Assembly (NCBI GenBank): GCA_963724625.1
Contig: CAVRVO010000013.1
Coordinates: forward strand, 598,899-662,898
Direction of reading: 5' to 3'
Source of the DNA: DATBVX01 sp963724625
GTDB lineage: Bacteria; Pseudomonadota; Gammaproteobacteria; Steroidobacterales; Steroidobacteraceae
Length of the DNA: 64,000 nucleotides
Part shown: piece after piece, positions 1 through 8,735 of the stretch
Position numbering within the stretch: position 1 is the first letter of the stretch
Layout: every line of letters starts with the position of its first letter
Notes under the pieces: model-generated
What the model saw: the letters and a program-made list of their open reading frames with translations, nothing else
Database searches by the model: none
Told to the model about the DNA's origin: nothing
Program-made: the position numbers and the translations under genes

Positions 1-317
1 AGACAGCCGCAATCGAGATTGACCCTGCCACGCAGCAGATTGATTGCCATCGCACCCGCATACGTGACGAGCAGCGCGACTGACAACAGCGCGCCACGCG
101 TACGCGAGGCCTCCGGAATCAGGAGAACCGCCGCACTCCCTTCGAGCGCGATCAACACACCGACCGCAAACGAATCCAGTGAGTCGGGCAGCAACTCGTA
201 ATTTCGCAGCACCGCCCCGAACTTGCTCCACGCGGTCACCTTCTGAATGGCGCCAACCGCGAACAGCGCTGCGACACTGAGCGCTATCGTCCAGGAGATT
301 GCCGGATCGATCTGCAT
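1..317 (-). CDS. mauE: MauE-like membrane protein, partial (cut by window start)
   Basis: Reading from an ATG at 317, seven bases after the mauB stop, gives about 105 codons that run off the window. It shows three hydrophobic segments (about residues 7-27, 51-69 and 75-96) and then LDCGC, the cysteine motif expected at this point of MauE. MauE is a DoxX/MauE-family inner-membrane protein needed for maturation of methylamine or aralkylamine dehydrogenase, acting with MauD in forming the many disulfides of the small subunit. The order mauB-mauE is the canonical one, so mauD and mauA probably follow outside the window. The family call is firm; the substrate of the dehydrogenase is not shown. Confidence 0.85.
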   Translation of the reverse strand, partial: MQIDPAISWTIALSVAALFAVGAIQKVTAWSKFGAVLRNYELLPDSLDSFAVGVLIALEGSAAVLLIPEASRTRGALLSVALLVTYAGAMAINLLRGRVNLDCGC

Positions 318-324
318 TGTCCTC

Positions 325-1488
325 TCAGTAGGTCACGAGCGTGGTTGGCGTCAGGCCAATCTCGCTGATGGAGCGCAGGAACTTGCCCGAGATCGCATCG
401 TAGACGTTTACGCCCGAGGCCCCCATGAAGGAAGTGAACAGCAGCGGCTTCGCATCGCGTGTCACCACAATGGAGGTCGCGGGAGCCTTGAGCACGATGC
501 GCTGCGTGCGCCGCTTGGCACCGGCGTCGTAAACCCACACCTCCGTCCCGGGATCCTTGTGCGAATAGTCGCCCCCGACGTGCATCAGACTATAGAGACG
601 CCGCGTGGCTGCATGAAGCGACAGATGTTGCAAACCACCCGGTCGCCACGATGCCTTGCGATCAGCCGCATCCAGAAGCGACCAACTCTCTGCTGCACTC
701 AAGCCGCCGCTCGTGGCCTCGATACGCACGACCATGCCGGTAAAGGTCACGAAGATCCATCCATTTCCGTCACGCACAGCCTTCTCGGTCACGGGATCCT
801 TCACCGGATCGACCAGCTTGGCCGTACGGTTCTTCTTGATCGCCTGTCCCCCATCATCGAGTTGCACTTGCAGAGCCGCGCCATCGCCGCATAACGAGAA
901 GAACGCCCGCGGACCGGTGGGATAGATCAGTGCGCAGCCCGGAATCTCGATCTCGCCTACGAACTTGCGCGCTGGCACGTCGACCACGCTGACCGATTGG
1001 GCGGGCGTGAAGTTATAGATCAGCAGGAAACGTGAATCGTCGGTCAGTGGAGTATTGGCAAGCATCGGCATGGTGCTCGCCCGCTTCGGCGGGATGATGA
1101 CCTCGCCCACAGGACTCAGGTTGCGCCCGCCGTAAAACGTCACCACGTCGGTGCGCGCACCGCGCGTTCCACGCGCAAAATACGTTTCGGGCGAGATGAG
1201 CTCCGCACCGCCTTTGCCGATTACTATTCCGTTGTAATTGAACCCCGTGCTCAGCATCCCGAGCATGCGGCCGCTGTCACCGTCGAGCAGGAACGCTTTG
1301 CCATCCACCATATGGTGGAAGACGATGTCATTCGCCCAGACCCAATGCGCACCAGCCTGTTCGGGCAGCTGTGCAACTGCGAGTGGATCGGTACGAAACT
1401 GGGCGCTGCCCGGGGCACTCCACAGGGCGCCAACCAAGGTGATGACTGCTGCCACGCGCGCGCCAGACACAATTCCTGTCATGTGCAT
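325..1488 (-). CDS. mauB: Amine dehydrogenase heavy chain (MauB/AauB-like)
   Basis: This 387-residue protein has a signal peptide (about residues 1-30, ending GSAQ) and then a seven-bladed propeller-type sequence with phrases typical of the family: HWVWANDIVFHHMVDGKAF, FSLCGDGA and KDPVTEKA. The heavy chain of the quinoprotein methylamine or aralkylamine dehydrogenase is periplasmic and pairs with the TTQ-bearing small subunit MauA; it oxidises primary amines to aldehydes. Length is normal for the family. The start is ATG at 1488; a second ATG lies two codons later. It follows the NTF2-like gene by 98 bases and precedes mauE by 7. The upstream homoprotocatechuate genes make an aromatic amine (tyramine-like) a reasonable substrate, but that is inference. 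Confidence 0.88.
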   Translation of the reverse strand: MHMTGIVSGARVAAVITLVGALWSAPGSAQFRTDPLAVAQLPEQAGAHWVWANDIVFHHMVDGKAFLLDGDSGRMLGMLSTGFNYNGIVIGKGGAELISPETYFARGTRGARTDVVTFYGGRNLSPVGEVIIPPKRASTMPMLANTPLTDDSRFLLIYNFTPAQSVSVVDVPARKFVGEIEIPGCALIYPTGPRAFFSLCGDGAALQVQLDDGGQAIKKNRTAKLVDPVKDPVTEKAVRDGNGWIFVTFTGMVVRIEATSGGLSAAESWSLLDAADRKASWRPGGLQHLSLHAATRRLYSLMHVGGDYSHKDPGTEVWVYDAGAKRRTQRIVLKAPATSIVVTRDAKPLLFTSFMGASGVNVYDAISGKFLRSISEIGLTPTTLVTY

Positions 1489-1586
1489 TCATCCCGGTGG
1501 AATTCGACCGCGTTCCGCTGGCTCGGAAGCATACCTTCAATTCGAACGGCGCGAATAGCGTCGCGGGAGCTCGCAAAGCGAGGGGT

Positions 1587-2129
1587 TCAATTCGCCTCCG
1601 GCGCTGCTGGCTTGGCGAGCTTGCCTTCCCGAAAACTGCCGTTGACGAAGAAATCTCCCTTGCAGATCCAGTCGCCGTTGACCTTGGACCACAAGAACAG
1701 GATTGCGAAGGTAAAGGGCTCGCCCTGCGCCGGAGTGACGTGAAAGTCCGCCCAGTCCCAGCCGGCGTTCCCCGCTACATAGGTATAGACAGAATCGATC
1801 TTGACCAGGTTGTCCTTCACCACTTCCTGGTACAGCGGCCGGATCTGATCGCGACCGATGAAGATCCCTTCGCCCTCGCCCACTGAAATCACGTCCGCGG
1901 AATAGAATTGCGTGACGATGGTCTCCGCATCGTGCGCGGCGAATGCCTTCTCCTTGAGCGCGTACTTCGCGCCGATTGCTTTCTTGAAGGCGCGAAGTTC
2001 CGTGCCGTCCGACGACGCCGCGGCCTTTGCAGCTTCCGCGCTCGCCGGCACCGGGTCGGCTGCGATCGCAGCATGAGAATTCAGAATCAGCATCGCGCTC
2101 GCAAGCGCTGCACACACCACCCGCGGCAT
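1587..2129 (-). CDS. Exported NTF2/SnoaL-like protein
   Basis: The 180-residue product starts at an ATG (2129) that overlaps the stop of the upstream flavoprotein gene (ATGA), so translation is probably coupled. A signal peptide is visible (hydrophobic core to about residue 23, AIAA). The rest matches the SnoaL/DUF4440 ketosteroid-isomerase-like fold: KYALKEKAFAAHDAETIVTQFY, then VISVGEGEGIFIGRDQIRPLY and a C-terminal WSKVNGDWICKGDFF. Members are small binding or isomerase domains with varied roles. Position between a flavin amine oxidase-like gene and mauB suggests a periplasmic accessory of amine oxidation. No catalytic role can be read from the sequence. Confidence 0.8.
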   Translation of the reverse strand: MPRVVCAALASAMLILNSHAAIAADPVPASAEAAKAAASSDGTELRAFKKAIGAKYALKEKAFAAHDAETIVTQFYSADVISVGEGEGIFIGRDQIRPLYQEVVKDNLVKIDSVYTYVAGNAGWDWADFHVTPAQGEPFTFAILFLWSKVNGDWICKGDFFVNGSFREGKLAKPAAPEAN

Positions 2130-4099
2130 CAGGACACCTCCAGGATCTGCTGTGCCGCGCGCTCGCCTTCGCCCGCGGCGGTTTCCCACATCTGCACCCC
2201 GGTGAGCTCGGAGTGGCCGAACGACAGCCGATTGAATCGCTTGCTGAGCACGTCCTTCGGTGCGGGCCTGCCATCCTTGCCGAAGAAAAAGCCCGGCGGA
2301 TCCACGACGTAAGCGTGCCCCCATCGATTGGTGATGATGCCGGCGATGTCGCGTCTGGCGTCGAAGCCGGAGTCGCCGAACATCCTGGTGAATTGGTCGC
2401 GTACCGCAGTCTCGATATCGGCGTAGCTCATGTTGAAGAGCTGCATGCGCGCCAGCGTGCATTGCTCGGGGAACGGAACGCCCGGCAGCGGAAACGGGTT
2501 GTACATGGTGAGCACGGTAGGCTTGGCTGGGTCTAGCGGCTGGGTAACCTGGCCGGGAATCTCGAGATTGCGACGCAGGCTCACCCACCAGCCGAAGCCT
2601 TCGAACCAGCGCGCCGCGGCGATACCAAGGTTCTCGAGGAACTTCCAGTTCCGCACGGCGACATTCACCGTCAGCATGGGTGCGTGGTGGAAGCTGCTCA
2701 TCGCCTCGCGATATGCAGGCGTGACATCACGGCAGATATGACGATTCACATGCTGCTGGCTGCAGAGCACGGCAGCGCGCGCACGGACGCGATAGAGCTT
2801 GCCGTCGCGCCGATAAGTCACGACGACGCCTTTGGCCGACTCCGGTGGGCCGTCGTGTACGACGGAGACCACAGTGGAGGACAAACGCATCCGAACGGGC
2901 TCACCGGAACGATCGAGCTGATCCCATTGCACCGGGCTATTCAGAATGTCTGCCATGCGGTACTCGCCCAGTAGCGCGGCCGGCAGGATCTTCTTGAGGA
3001 AGTGTCGCGCAGTGCCGGCGTGTCCACCCGGGAAACTGGCGAGATAGATCGTGTCAGTCGGGTCAGCGCCACCGGTGAGGTAGCGGCTATAGCCGATCAC
3101 GCCAGGCTGAATGAAGTTGTAGGCCGAGTACGCCGAGATCACATCGGCACCGAGCCCGCAACCCATCGCGGCCGTCATCGGATTCAGATACTTCACGACT
3201 TCCGGCAGCACTCCGGCGTCGATTCCCACGACATCGGTCAGGAACTGTTGGTAGGTCATCGAATCCAGCCAACGATCCCAATCGTCCCTGCGTGGCGGAG
3301 TCCGAAACAGTTCCATGTCGACGAGAGCCCGCTTGGCCACCTCCGGAATGGGCGCGTTCTTGAAGCCATCGCGCCATGCGTTCTTTACCCAGCCTTTGCC
3401 AGCGTAGAAATAACCGATGTCGGCACGTTCCCATCCGATGTGCATTGGCGTCCAGCAATCTTCCGGCACGAGAATGTCGCGACTGAGACCGGTTGGCTTC
3501 TGGTATGCGAATTCCTCTGGAAATCCGAGATCCTCGGAAAAGTGCGAAGCGAACCCCGCCTCCTTCGCGCGATTGAAGGGCACTACGATCCCCGTGGCAC
3601 CCTGCGGGGCAGTGAGGTGGTAGCCGTCGACTTCGAATTCGTTCTGCTTCGCCTCGCCCCCAAAGATCGGGTGCTGGTCGAGCATCAGTACCGTCGCATC
3701 GGGGCGGCCTTTGCGGTAGGTCCAGCACGCTGACAGGCCCGCCATGCCGCACCCCACGATCACAACGTCAACCTTCTCTCCCGTGTCGGTGGCGGCTCGC
3801 AACAGCTGATCGAATTCCTGGTTGCGAATACCCCCGTGCGCCGCGTTGACCACTTCGTGGGTGTTGCCATTCGAGCGCGCGTAGTCGCCGATGCCCCCGG
3901 GCCCGGTCCATCCGGGGCCAAGGCCGCTCATCCGTGATGCAACGGTCTGAGCCTGAGCGTTGCGGATCGTCGCCGGCGATGCCATGCCGAGTAACGCCGC
4001 CCCGGCGCCGACCAACGTGCCGCCCACGAAATCACGACGCGTCACCGCATCGGGTGCGACTGCTGGTGGGCTCTGCGCCCGATCTCCGTTGATGCTCAC
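2129..4099 (-). CDS. FAD-dependent oxidoreductase, spermidine dehydrogenase-like, Tat-exported
   Basis: The 656-residue protein has a twin-arginine signal (TRRDFVGG at about 20-27, then a hydrophobic stretch to about 45) and a Rossmann FAD-binding motif VDVVIVGCGMAGLSAC at about 110-125. The C-terminal part carries the second dinucleotide-fold piece (SFGHSELTGVQMWETAAGEG). Overall layout and length match the SpdH-type NAD(P)-binding/FAD amine dehydrogenases that act on polyamines in the periplasm. A GTG at 4099 is the apparent start, with GGTGGAGGA directly before it; its closeness makes this start slightly uncertain. It lies 18 bases after the MetE-like gene and overlaps the next gene by 4, and mauB/mauE lie downstream, so two amine-oxidising enzymes share one operon. 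Confidence 0.82.
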   Translation of the reverse strand: MSINGDRAQSPPAVAPDAVTRRDFVGGTLVGAGAALLGMASPATIRNAQAQTVASRMSGLGPGWTGPGGIGDYARSNGNTHEVVNAAHGGIRNQEFDQLLRAATDTGEKVDVVIVGCGMAGLSACWTYRKGRPDATVLMLDQHPIFGGEAKQNEFEVDGYHLTAPQGATGIVVPFNRAKEAGFASHFSEDLGFPEEFAYQKPTGLSRDILVPEDCWTPMHIGWERADIGYFYAGKGWVKNAWRDGFKNAPIPEVAKRALVDMELFRTPPRRDDWDRWLDSMTYQQFLTDVVGIDAGVLPEVVKYLNPMTAAMGCGLGADVISAYSAYNFIQPGVIGYSRYLTGGADPTDTIYLASFPGGHAGTARHFLKKILPAALLGEYRMADILNSPVQWDQLDRSGEPVRMRLSSTVVSVVHDGPPESAKGVVVTYRRDGKLYRVRARAAVLCSQQHVNRHICRDVTPAYREAMSSFHHAPMLTVNVAVRNWKFLENLGIAAARWFEGFGWWVSLRRNLEIPGQVTQPLDPAKPTVLTMYNPFPLPGVPFPEQCTLARMQLFNMSYADIETAVRDQFTRMFGDSGFDARRDIAGIITNRWGHAYVVDPPGFFFGKDGRPAPKDVLSKRFNRLSFGHSELTGVQMWETAAGEGERAAQQILEVS

Positions 4100-4117
4100 T
4101 CCTCCACCATATCAGCC

Positions 4118-5236
4118 TCAGCTCCAGATAGATCGCGCCACATCGACTACCAGTTGCAGCTTGGCGCGCTGTACCTCAGGCGAAATCGGATTGCCCGGTG
4201 CCGTCGATGCAAATCCGCACTGCGGGCTGAGCGCAAGGCGCTCGAAGTCCACGTACTCGCTGGCTTCATCGATGCGCCGGCACAGGTCGTCGGCATCCTC
4301 GAGAGCGGCCAGCTTCGATGAAATGAGCCCGAGGACCACGCCCTTGCTCTTCGGCATGAAACGCAGCGGCGCGAAAGAACCTGCGCGTGGACTGTCGTAC
4401 TCCAGACAGAAGAAGTCGATCTCGAGCTCGTTGAAGAGTTGCTCCGCGATATAGTCGTAACCGCCCTCGCCCAGCCATTTGCCCTGATTGTTCCCACGGC
4501 AAAGATGCATGCTGACCGTGAGTTCCGGAGGTCGGTCGCGTAACGCCAGATTGACCATCTCGATGTAGCGCCCGACCCATTCATCCGGAGCGTAGCCGCG
4601 TTGGGCGAAAGCCGCCCGCAGCCGCGCATCACATAGCAGTGGCAGTGATACGTCGTCGAGTTGCACGAGCGTCGCGCCCAAAGCGGCCAGCTCCGCGAGC
4701 TCCTCCCGATAGGCCGCCGTGACATCGGCGACGAATGGCTCGAAATCGGGATACGCCTGCTCGGAGATCCCCTCTCGCCAGCGGAAGTAATGCTGCGAAC
4801 AAGGTGATGGCAACGTGACCTTCGGCGTGAGGGCGGTGAGTGAGCGAACGAACTTGAATTCCTCGGTCGCAATCCCGCGCTGGCGCCGGATGCGTCCCGT
4901 GATCACAGCTGTGGGATAGCGCAGAAGCGCACCGTGCTCGTCGTGAAAGGTGATCTCGGACTCCACCTCGGTGAATCCACTCACGGCTTGCGTGAAGTGA
5001 CCGAAGTAGATGGTGCGGCGAAATTCCCCGTCGGTGATCGATTGCAGGCCGACGTCCTCTTGCAGTCGAACTGCATCGCGAATGCACCGATCCTCGACCT
5101 CGCGAAGTTCTTCCGGCGTGAGTGTTCCGGCCTCGAATGCCTGGCGCGCGCGACGCAGGTCCGGCGGCCGCAGCAGACTTCCTATGTGTTCGGCGCGAAA
5201 GGGTGGCGTCCGGCGCCGCTCGATGTTCAGGGTCAC
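4118..5236 (-). CDS. MetE C-terminal-domain (UROD/MetE-like) protein 1
   Basis: A 372-residue protein of the cobalamin-independent methionine synthase core fold. It keeps the zinc-ligand pattern of MetE: His244-x-Cys246 (MHLCRGN), Glu279 (FFCLEYDSP) and Cys340 (LSPQCGF). It lacks the N-terminal half of full-length MetE. Stand-alone members transfer methyl or alkyl groups to thiols (methionine synthases, epoxyalkane:CoM transferases) or are uncharacterised. A GTG start at 5236 forms a GTGA overlap with the LigB-type gene; the reading frame upstream has no better start. Presence inside a homoprotocatechuate operon is odd and suggests a methyl/alkyl or thiol adduct is handled there; the substrate is unknown. 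Confidence 0.85.
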   Translation of the reverse strand: MTLNIERRRTPPFRAEHIGSLLRPPDLRRARQAFEAGTLTPEELREVEDRCIRDAVRLQEDVGLQSITDGEFRRTIYFGHFTQAVSGFTEVESEITFHDEHGALLRYPTAVITGRIRRQRGIATEEFKFVRSLTALTPKVTLPSPCSQHYFRWREGISEQAYPDFEPFVADVTAAYREELAELAALGATLVQLDDVSLPLLCDARLRAAFAQRGYAPDEWVGRYIEMVNLALRDRPPELTVSMHLCRGNNQGKWLGEGGYDYIAEQLFNELEIDFFCLEYDSPRAGSFAPLRFMPKSKGVVLGLISSKLAALEDADDLCRRIDEASEYVDFERLALSPQCGFASTAPGNPISPEVQRAKLQLVVDVARSIWS

Positions 5237-6066
5237 GCGGCGTGCTTGGGGAGGTTCATGACTGCAATGGTGCAGCCGACGGAGAAGATCGGTATCGGTG
5301 CGTAAAACCACAGCTCGCCCGTGCAGCCCTCCGCGGCACCGGCCAGGGCGATGAACGTGCGAATCTCGAGCCCGCCCTGACCTGCATCCCGCCACGTATC
5401 CTCGTCCCGATAAGCGAGCAGCGCCTCGCGATCGTTGCTCAGGAAGCGCTTGAGGAATTCACGATCCCAGGGCTCATTGATCTTTCCCGAGTCGGGCGTA
5501 GCAGGCCAATGCGAAATGCCACCTGTCCCGATGATCGCAAGGCGCTCCGGGGCGCGATCACACGCGCGTCGCAGTGCACGCCCGAATTCGTAGCAGCGCT
5601 TGAGTGGAATGAGCGGCGGGCCCTGGCAATTGATGTTGACGGGAACGATCGGCAGGTCGTAGCGCGGTGTGAGGAAGCTGAGCGGCACCATGATGCCGTG
5701 ATCGAACTTCCATTCCTGCGCGTAGGCGAGATCGATGTCCTGCATCACGTCCGTGATGAGCCGTTTGGAGAGCTCGGGCGCGCCGGGCACGCGCGTGCGC
5801 TTGATGCCAAGCCAGGCCTCGTCCTCGATCGGTCCCTCGTAGTGTTCACCCATGCCGACGCAGATGGCGGGCATGTTGTTCATGAAGAAATTCGCGAAGT
5901 GTTCTGCGCCTATGACGATCAGCGCATCCGGCCGCTGCACTTCGATGGCGTGGCGCATCCGGTCGTAGCTCGCATAGAAGGCATCTCGCACTACCGGGTC
6001 CGCGCGATCCCCGCGTCCGGTGATGCCCGGAGCATGACTGCACACTCCCGCGAATACGATGCTCAT
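5233..6066 (-). CDS. Class III extradiol dioxygenase, LigB-type catalytic subunit
   Basis: The 277-residue protein begins MSIVFAGVCSHAPG, placing the first iron-binding His at residue 11, with a second His in VIGAEHFANFF (residue 56) and the expected acidic residue in GGLEIRTFIALAGA near 240. These are the LigB-family Fe(II) ligands. The family opens catecholic rings between or beside the hydroxyls (protocatechuate 4,5-, gallate, homoprotocatechuate 2,3-dioxygenases). It overlaps the LigA-type gene by ATGA and the MetE-like gene by GTGA. In this hpa-type operon the likely substrate is homoprotocatechuate or a relative, taking the place of HpaD; that is inferred from neighbours. Confidence 0.9.
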   Translation of the reverse strand: MSIVFAGVCSHAPGITGRGDRADPVVRDAFYASYDRMRHAIEVQRPDALIVIGAEHFANFFMNNMPAICVGMGEHYEGPIEDEAWLGIKRTRVPGAPELSKRLITDVMQDIDLAYAQEWKFDHGIMVPLSFLTPRYDLPIVPVNINCQGPPLIPLKRCYEFGRALRRACDRAPERLAIIGTGGISHWPATPDSGKINEPWDREFLKRFLSNDREALLAYRDEDTWRDAGQGGLEIRTFIALAGAAEGCTGELWFYAPIPIFSVGCTIAVMNLPKHAA

Positions 6067-6371
6067 GACCTGTCGGCTGCCCTGACGTACAGACCGGTGC
6101 GAACCGGACCATACTTACGTTCGCCTTCACGCATGGCTTCGATATAAGCGTTCCATTCGAACCCGCGCAGAGCCGCATAGTGCATGAGCAGCTGCCCATT
6201 CACCCCCATGACGTAGAGCAGCCCGATGTCCGAATCCCGAAACGCCCCACGCTCTTCATCGCTGAGTTCGTACTCGGCCAGCAAACCCTCGAAATCTGCC
6301 TCGTAGCGCTTGCGCACCGCGGCGTCGCGGTTGAGCTGGTAGATGAGTTTTTGTACGGCGTACAGGCTCAT
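6063..6371 (-). CDS. LigA-type small subunit of extradiol dioxygenase
   Basis: A 102-residue protein from ATG 6371, matching the small LigA (alpha) subunit of protocatechuate 4,5-dioxygenase: VQKLIYQLNRDAAVRKRYEAD, LLAEYELSDEERGAFRDSDI, and YVMGVNGQLLMHYAAL. LigA caps the active site of LigB in the heterotetramer. Its stop overlaps the ligB-type start (ATGA). The start lies about 116 bases inside the reading frame of the upstream hpaR, an unusually long overlap (see the hpaR entry). No good Shine-Dalgarno sequence precedes it, which fits translational coupling. Confidence 0.87.
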   Translation of the reverse strand: MSLYAVQKLIYQLNRDAAVRKRYEADFEGLLAEYELSDEERGAFRDSDIGLLYVMGVNGQLLMHYAALRGFEWNAYIEAMREGERKYGPVRTGLYVRAADRS

Positions 6372-6945
6372 TGGGAGGCGCCCCGCGGCGGCCCGCGCGT
6401 CTTTTCGCCGACGCACGCGCCTTGGCACGTTCGACCTCCCGCTCCGGCAGGACTTCCTCGAGTTCGCGCAGCAGCGAGAACAACTGCGCCAATCGCCCGG
6501 CGCCGAAGATATGCTCGATCTCGTCGTAGATCTCTTCGGAGTACGGCGCGTGCGTCGCGATCAAGCGCAGCCCTTTCGGCTGCAGACTGATGACGCTGCG
6601 ACGCAAATCCGCATCCGCCTGGGTGCGCTTGATGAGCGCGCGAGTTTCCATGTCGGGCAGGATGCGCGACAGGCTCGGCGGCAGCAGAAAGGTTGCACTC
6701 GCGAGCTCGGTGATTTCCAGCGGGCCAGCGTGCGCCAGCGCCCGCAGTACACGCCACTGCTGCTCGGTCACGCCGTGGCGGCGAAGTCCCGGCCGAAACC
6801 GGCGCATGACCGCCTCGCGTGCGCGCAGCAACGCCATCGGCAGCGATTGTGAAAATGTCCGCATCGGCAGTGCCCGCCGAGCGACGCGCGCCTCTGTGCC
6901 CGTGGCGGGCGCGACTCGACTGCGCGAACCGCGCTTATCCCTCAT
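6256..6945 (-). CDS. hpaR: MarR-family regulator, HpaR-like
   Basis: The winged-helix MarR core (about residues 30-165) carries the HpaR signature LPMALLRAREAVMRRF, TEQQWRVLRALA, FLLPPSLSRILPDME and SEEIYDEIEHIFGAGRL. HpaR represses homoprotocatechuate meta-cleavage operons and is relieved by the aromatic acid. Reading starts at ATG 6945, overlapping the FAH gene by 11; an internal ATG at 6864 is the other option. At 229 residues it is longer than the roughly 150 usual for HpaR: the last 60 residues are Arg/Ala-rich and run across the LigA start in another frame. A missing base near 6375 would give a normal end with an ATGA junction to ligA, so the tail may be an artefact. Confidence 0.85.
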   Translation of the reverse strand: MRDKRGSRSRVAPATGTEARVARRALPMRTFSQSLPMALLRAREAVMRRFRPGLRRHGVTEQQWRVLRALAHAGPLEITELASATFLLPPSLSRILPDMETRALIKRTQADADLRRSVISLQPKGLRLIATHAPYSEEIYDEIEHIFGAGRLAQLFSLLRELEEVLPEREVERAKARASAKRRAGRRGAPPNEPVRRTKTHLPAQPRRRGAQALRGRFRGFAGRVRTQR

Positions 6946-7798
6946 CGTCCATCACCCGATTGCACAACAAGCCCACACGTGCGATGTCCACCTCGACGAC
7001 GTCGCCGGCCTGCAGGTAACGCGGCGGATCGAGACGCGCCCCGGCGCCACTCGGCGTCCCTGTCAGAATCACATCCCCACTCTCGAGCGTGCAGAACGTG
7101 GAGATGTAGTGAATCAGGTACGGAATCGGAAACAGCATACGATCGCTGGTGTCATCCTGCCGCGATTCGCCATTGACGCGGGTCACGATGCGCAGCGGTT
7201 TCGGCCCGACCTCATCGGCCGTGACCAGGTACGGACCCAACGCGCCGGAGCGATCGAAATTTTTGCCCTGGGTGACGTTGAACTTGGAGTGGCGCAGCCA
7301 ATCGCGCACTGAGCCTTCGTTGGCGCAGGTGTAGCCAAACACATGCTCCATGGCCCGGTCCTGGGCGATTCTTCGACCGCCACTGCCGATCACGATCGCG
7401 ATCTCACCCTCGTAATCAAGCTGCTCTGACTCGCGTGGCCGGACGATGGGCGCCTCGTGCGCAGAGAAGGATGTATGTGAGCGCATGAACAGGCTCGGGT
7501 ACCGGGGCCGCTCGCTCCCATCCTTGTATTCCTCGTTGCGCTCCGGGTAGTTCACTCCTATGCAGAAATACCGTACGCACCGTCCGGCGGGGCTGAGGAC
7601 CTGCACTTCGTCAGGCGCGTAGTCGCCCTGCGCAACGCCTGCAACGGTAGTCTTTGCCGCTTCGATTTGACCGGCACGCACCAACGAGATCACATCGCTC
7701 GCCACTCCCGGCATGCGCTCGCCGAGGTCGACGATTCCATGGGCACCGAGTACGCCGCAAGTGTCGCGCCCATCGATACGAAAGTTGAGCAGCTTCAA
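6935..7798 (-). CDS. Fumarylacetoacetate hydrolase-family protein (HpaG-like isomerase/decarboxylase)
   Basis: The 287-residue single FAH domain has VRYFCIGVNYPERNEEY, the metal-binding LDYEGEIAIVIGSGGRRI, and LESGDVILTGTPSGAGA. In meta-cleavage pathways this family decarboxylates 5-oxopent-3-ene-1,2,5-tricarboxylate and isomerises the product (HpaG), or hydrolyses acylpyruvates. E. coli HpaG has two tandem FAH domains; this one has one. A TTG start at 7798 overlaps the stop of the preceding aldolase gene (TTGA); no ATG fits the alignable start (LKLLNFRIDG). It sits inside the hpa operon, which supports the HpaG-type role over fumarylacetoacetase. Confidence 0.86.
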   Translation of the reverse strand: MKLLNFRIDGRDTCGVLGAHGIVDLGERMPGVASDVISLVRAGQIEAAKTTVAGVAQGDYAPDEVQVLSPAGRCVRYFCIGVNYPERNEEYKDGSERPRYPSLFMRSHTSFSAHEAPIVRPRESEQLDYEGEIAIVIGSGGRRIAQDRAMEHVFGYTCANEGSVRDWLRHSKFNVTQGKNFDRSGALGPYLVTADEVGPKPLRIVTRVNGESRQDDTSDRMLFPIPYLIHYISTFCTLESGDVILTGTPSGAGARLDPPRYLQAGDVVEVDIARVGLLCNRVMDDEG

Positions 7799-8724
7799 GC
7801 TGCGTCCCCTTTCAGCAGTCCCGCGCGCTTGAGAACACCGTCCAGGCGGCGCTCGAGCTCTGCGGTGGCTGGCACCATTGGCAGACGGTGCTCGTTCACG
7901 GGCAGCAGGCCGAGCCGCTTCATCATGTACTTGATAGGGATTGGATTGGTGTCGAAGAAAACTGCCCGATTGATCTCGAGCAGGTTCAGATGCAAGGCCT
8001 GCGCATGCTCGAGATCGCCACGCCACACCGTTTCACAAAGCTCCGCCAGGATCCGCGGCTGCAGATTCCCGACCGCATTCATCAGGCCGCAGGCGCCGAT
8101 CGCCATCATTGGGAAGCTCAACTCCTCCAGGCCGACGAAGATCCGGAAGTCGCTCCCCAGGGTGGCGATGCATTCCGATACGAAACCGAGGTCGTTGACC
8201 GCGTGCTTCATGCCCACGAAAGCGGGGGACTTCGCTCGCAGCTCCTGCAACGTGTCGATCGTTACACCAACCGCCGTCCGCCCGGGGATGTGGTACACCA
8301 TCCAGGGCAGATCGCTGATCGAAGCGAGCTGCAGGTAATAGGCTACGAGGCCGCGTTGTGGCGGGCGCACATAATAAGGAGTGACGATGAGCAGTGCGTC
8401 GGCACCAGCCCTGGCGGCATGCTCGGTCAACACAGTGGTTTCGCGCAGCGACTGCGATCCGGTGGCGGCAATCACGGGCACGCGTTTGGCACCGACCTGG
8501 ATGGCGAGGTCGACGAGGCGATTTCGCTCCTCCACTGTGAGCGTCGAGGGCTCCGCCGTCGTACCGTTGACCAGAATCCCGTGGGAACCGTTTTTCACCT
8601 GAAATTCGACCAGGCGCCCGAAGGCTTCGTAGTCCACCTCTCCGTCCCGGAACGGCGTGATCAGAGGTGGAATCGAACCCTTGAGTTTTTCAAGCTGGCT
8701 GGTCACGCGACTCTCTTCCGCCAA
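7795..8724 (-). CDS. DapA/NAL-superfamily class I aldolase
   Basis: A 309-residue TIM-barrel protein of the dihydrodipicolinate synthase/N-acetylneuraminate lyase family. Visible are GTTAEPSTLT (substrate carboxylate loop), the catalytic Tyr144 (WMVYHIPGRT) and the Schiff-base Lys173 (FVGMKHAVND). Members condense or split pyruvate with an aldehyde. Between hpaE and the HpaG-like gene it is well placed to do the final retro-aldol step done by the unrelated class II HpaI in E. coli, so it may release pyruvate and succinate semialdehyde; this is inference. The start is taken as TTG 8724 with a GAGG five bases upstream; GTG 8706 is possible. Eleven bases separate it from hpaE. Confidence 0.85.
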   Translation of the reverse strand: MAEESRVTSQLEKLKGSIPPLITPFRDGEVDYEAFGRLVEFQVKNGSHGILVNGTTAEPSTLTVEERNRLVDLAIQVGAKRVPVIAATGSQSLRETTVLTEHAARAGADALLIVTPYYVRPPQRGLVAYYLQLASISDLPWMVYHIPGRTAVGVTIDTLQELRAKSPAFVGMKHAVNDLGFVSECIATLGSDFRIFVGLEELSFPMMAIGACGLMNAVGNLQPRILAELCETVWRGDLEHAQALHLNLLEINRAVFFDTNPIPIKYMMKRLGLLPVNEHRLPMVPATAELERRLDGVLKRAGLLKGDAA

Positions 8725-8735
8725 CGAGCCTCAGC

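Noticed and set aside
3002..3733. 243-codon plus-strand open frame
   Set aside because: Lies entirely antisense to the well-supported flavoprotein and shows no family features.
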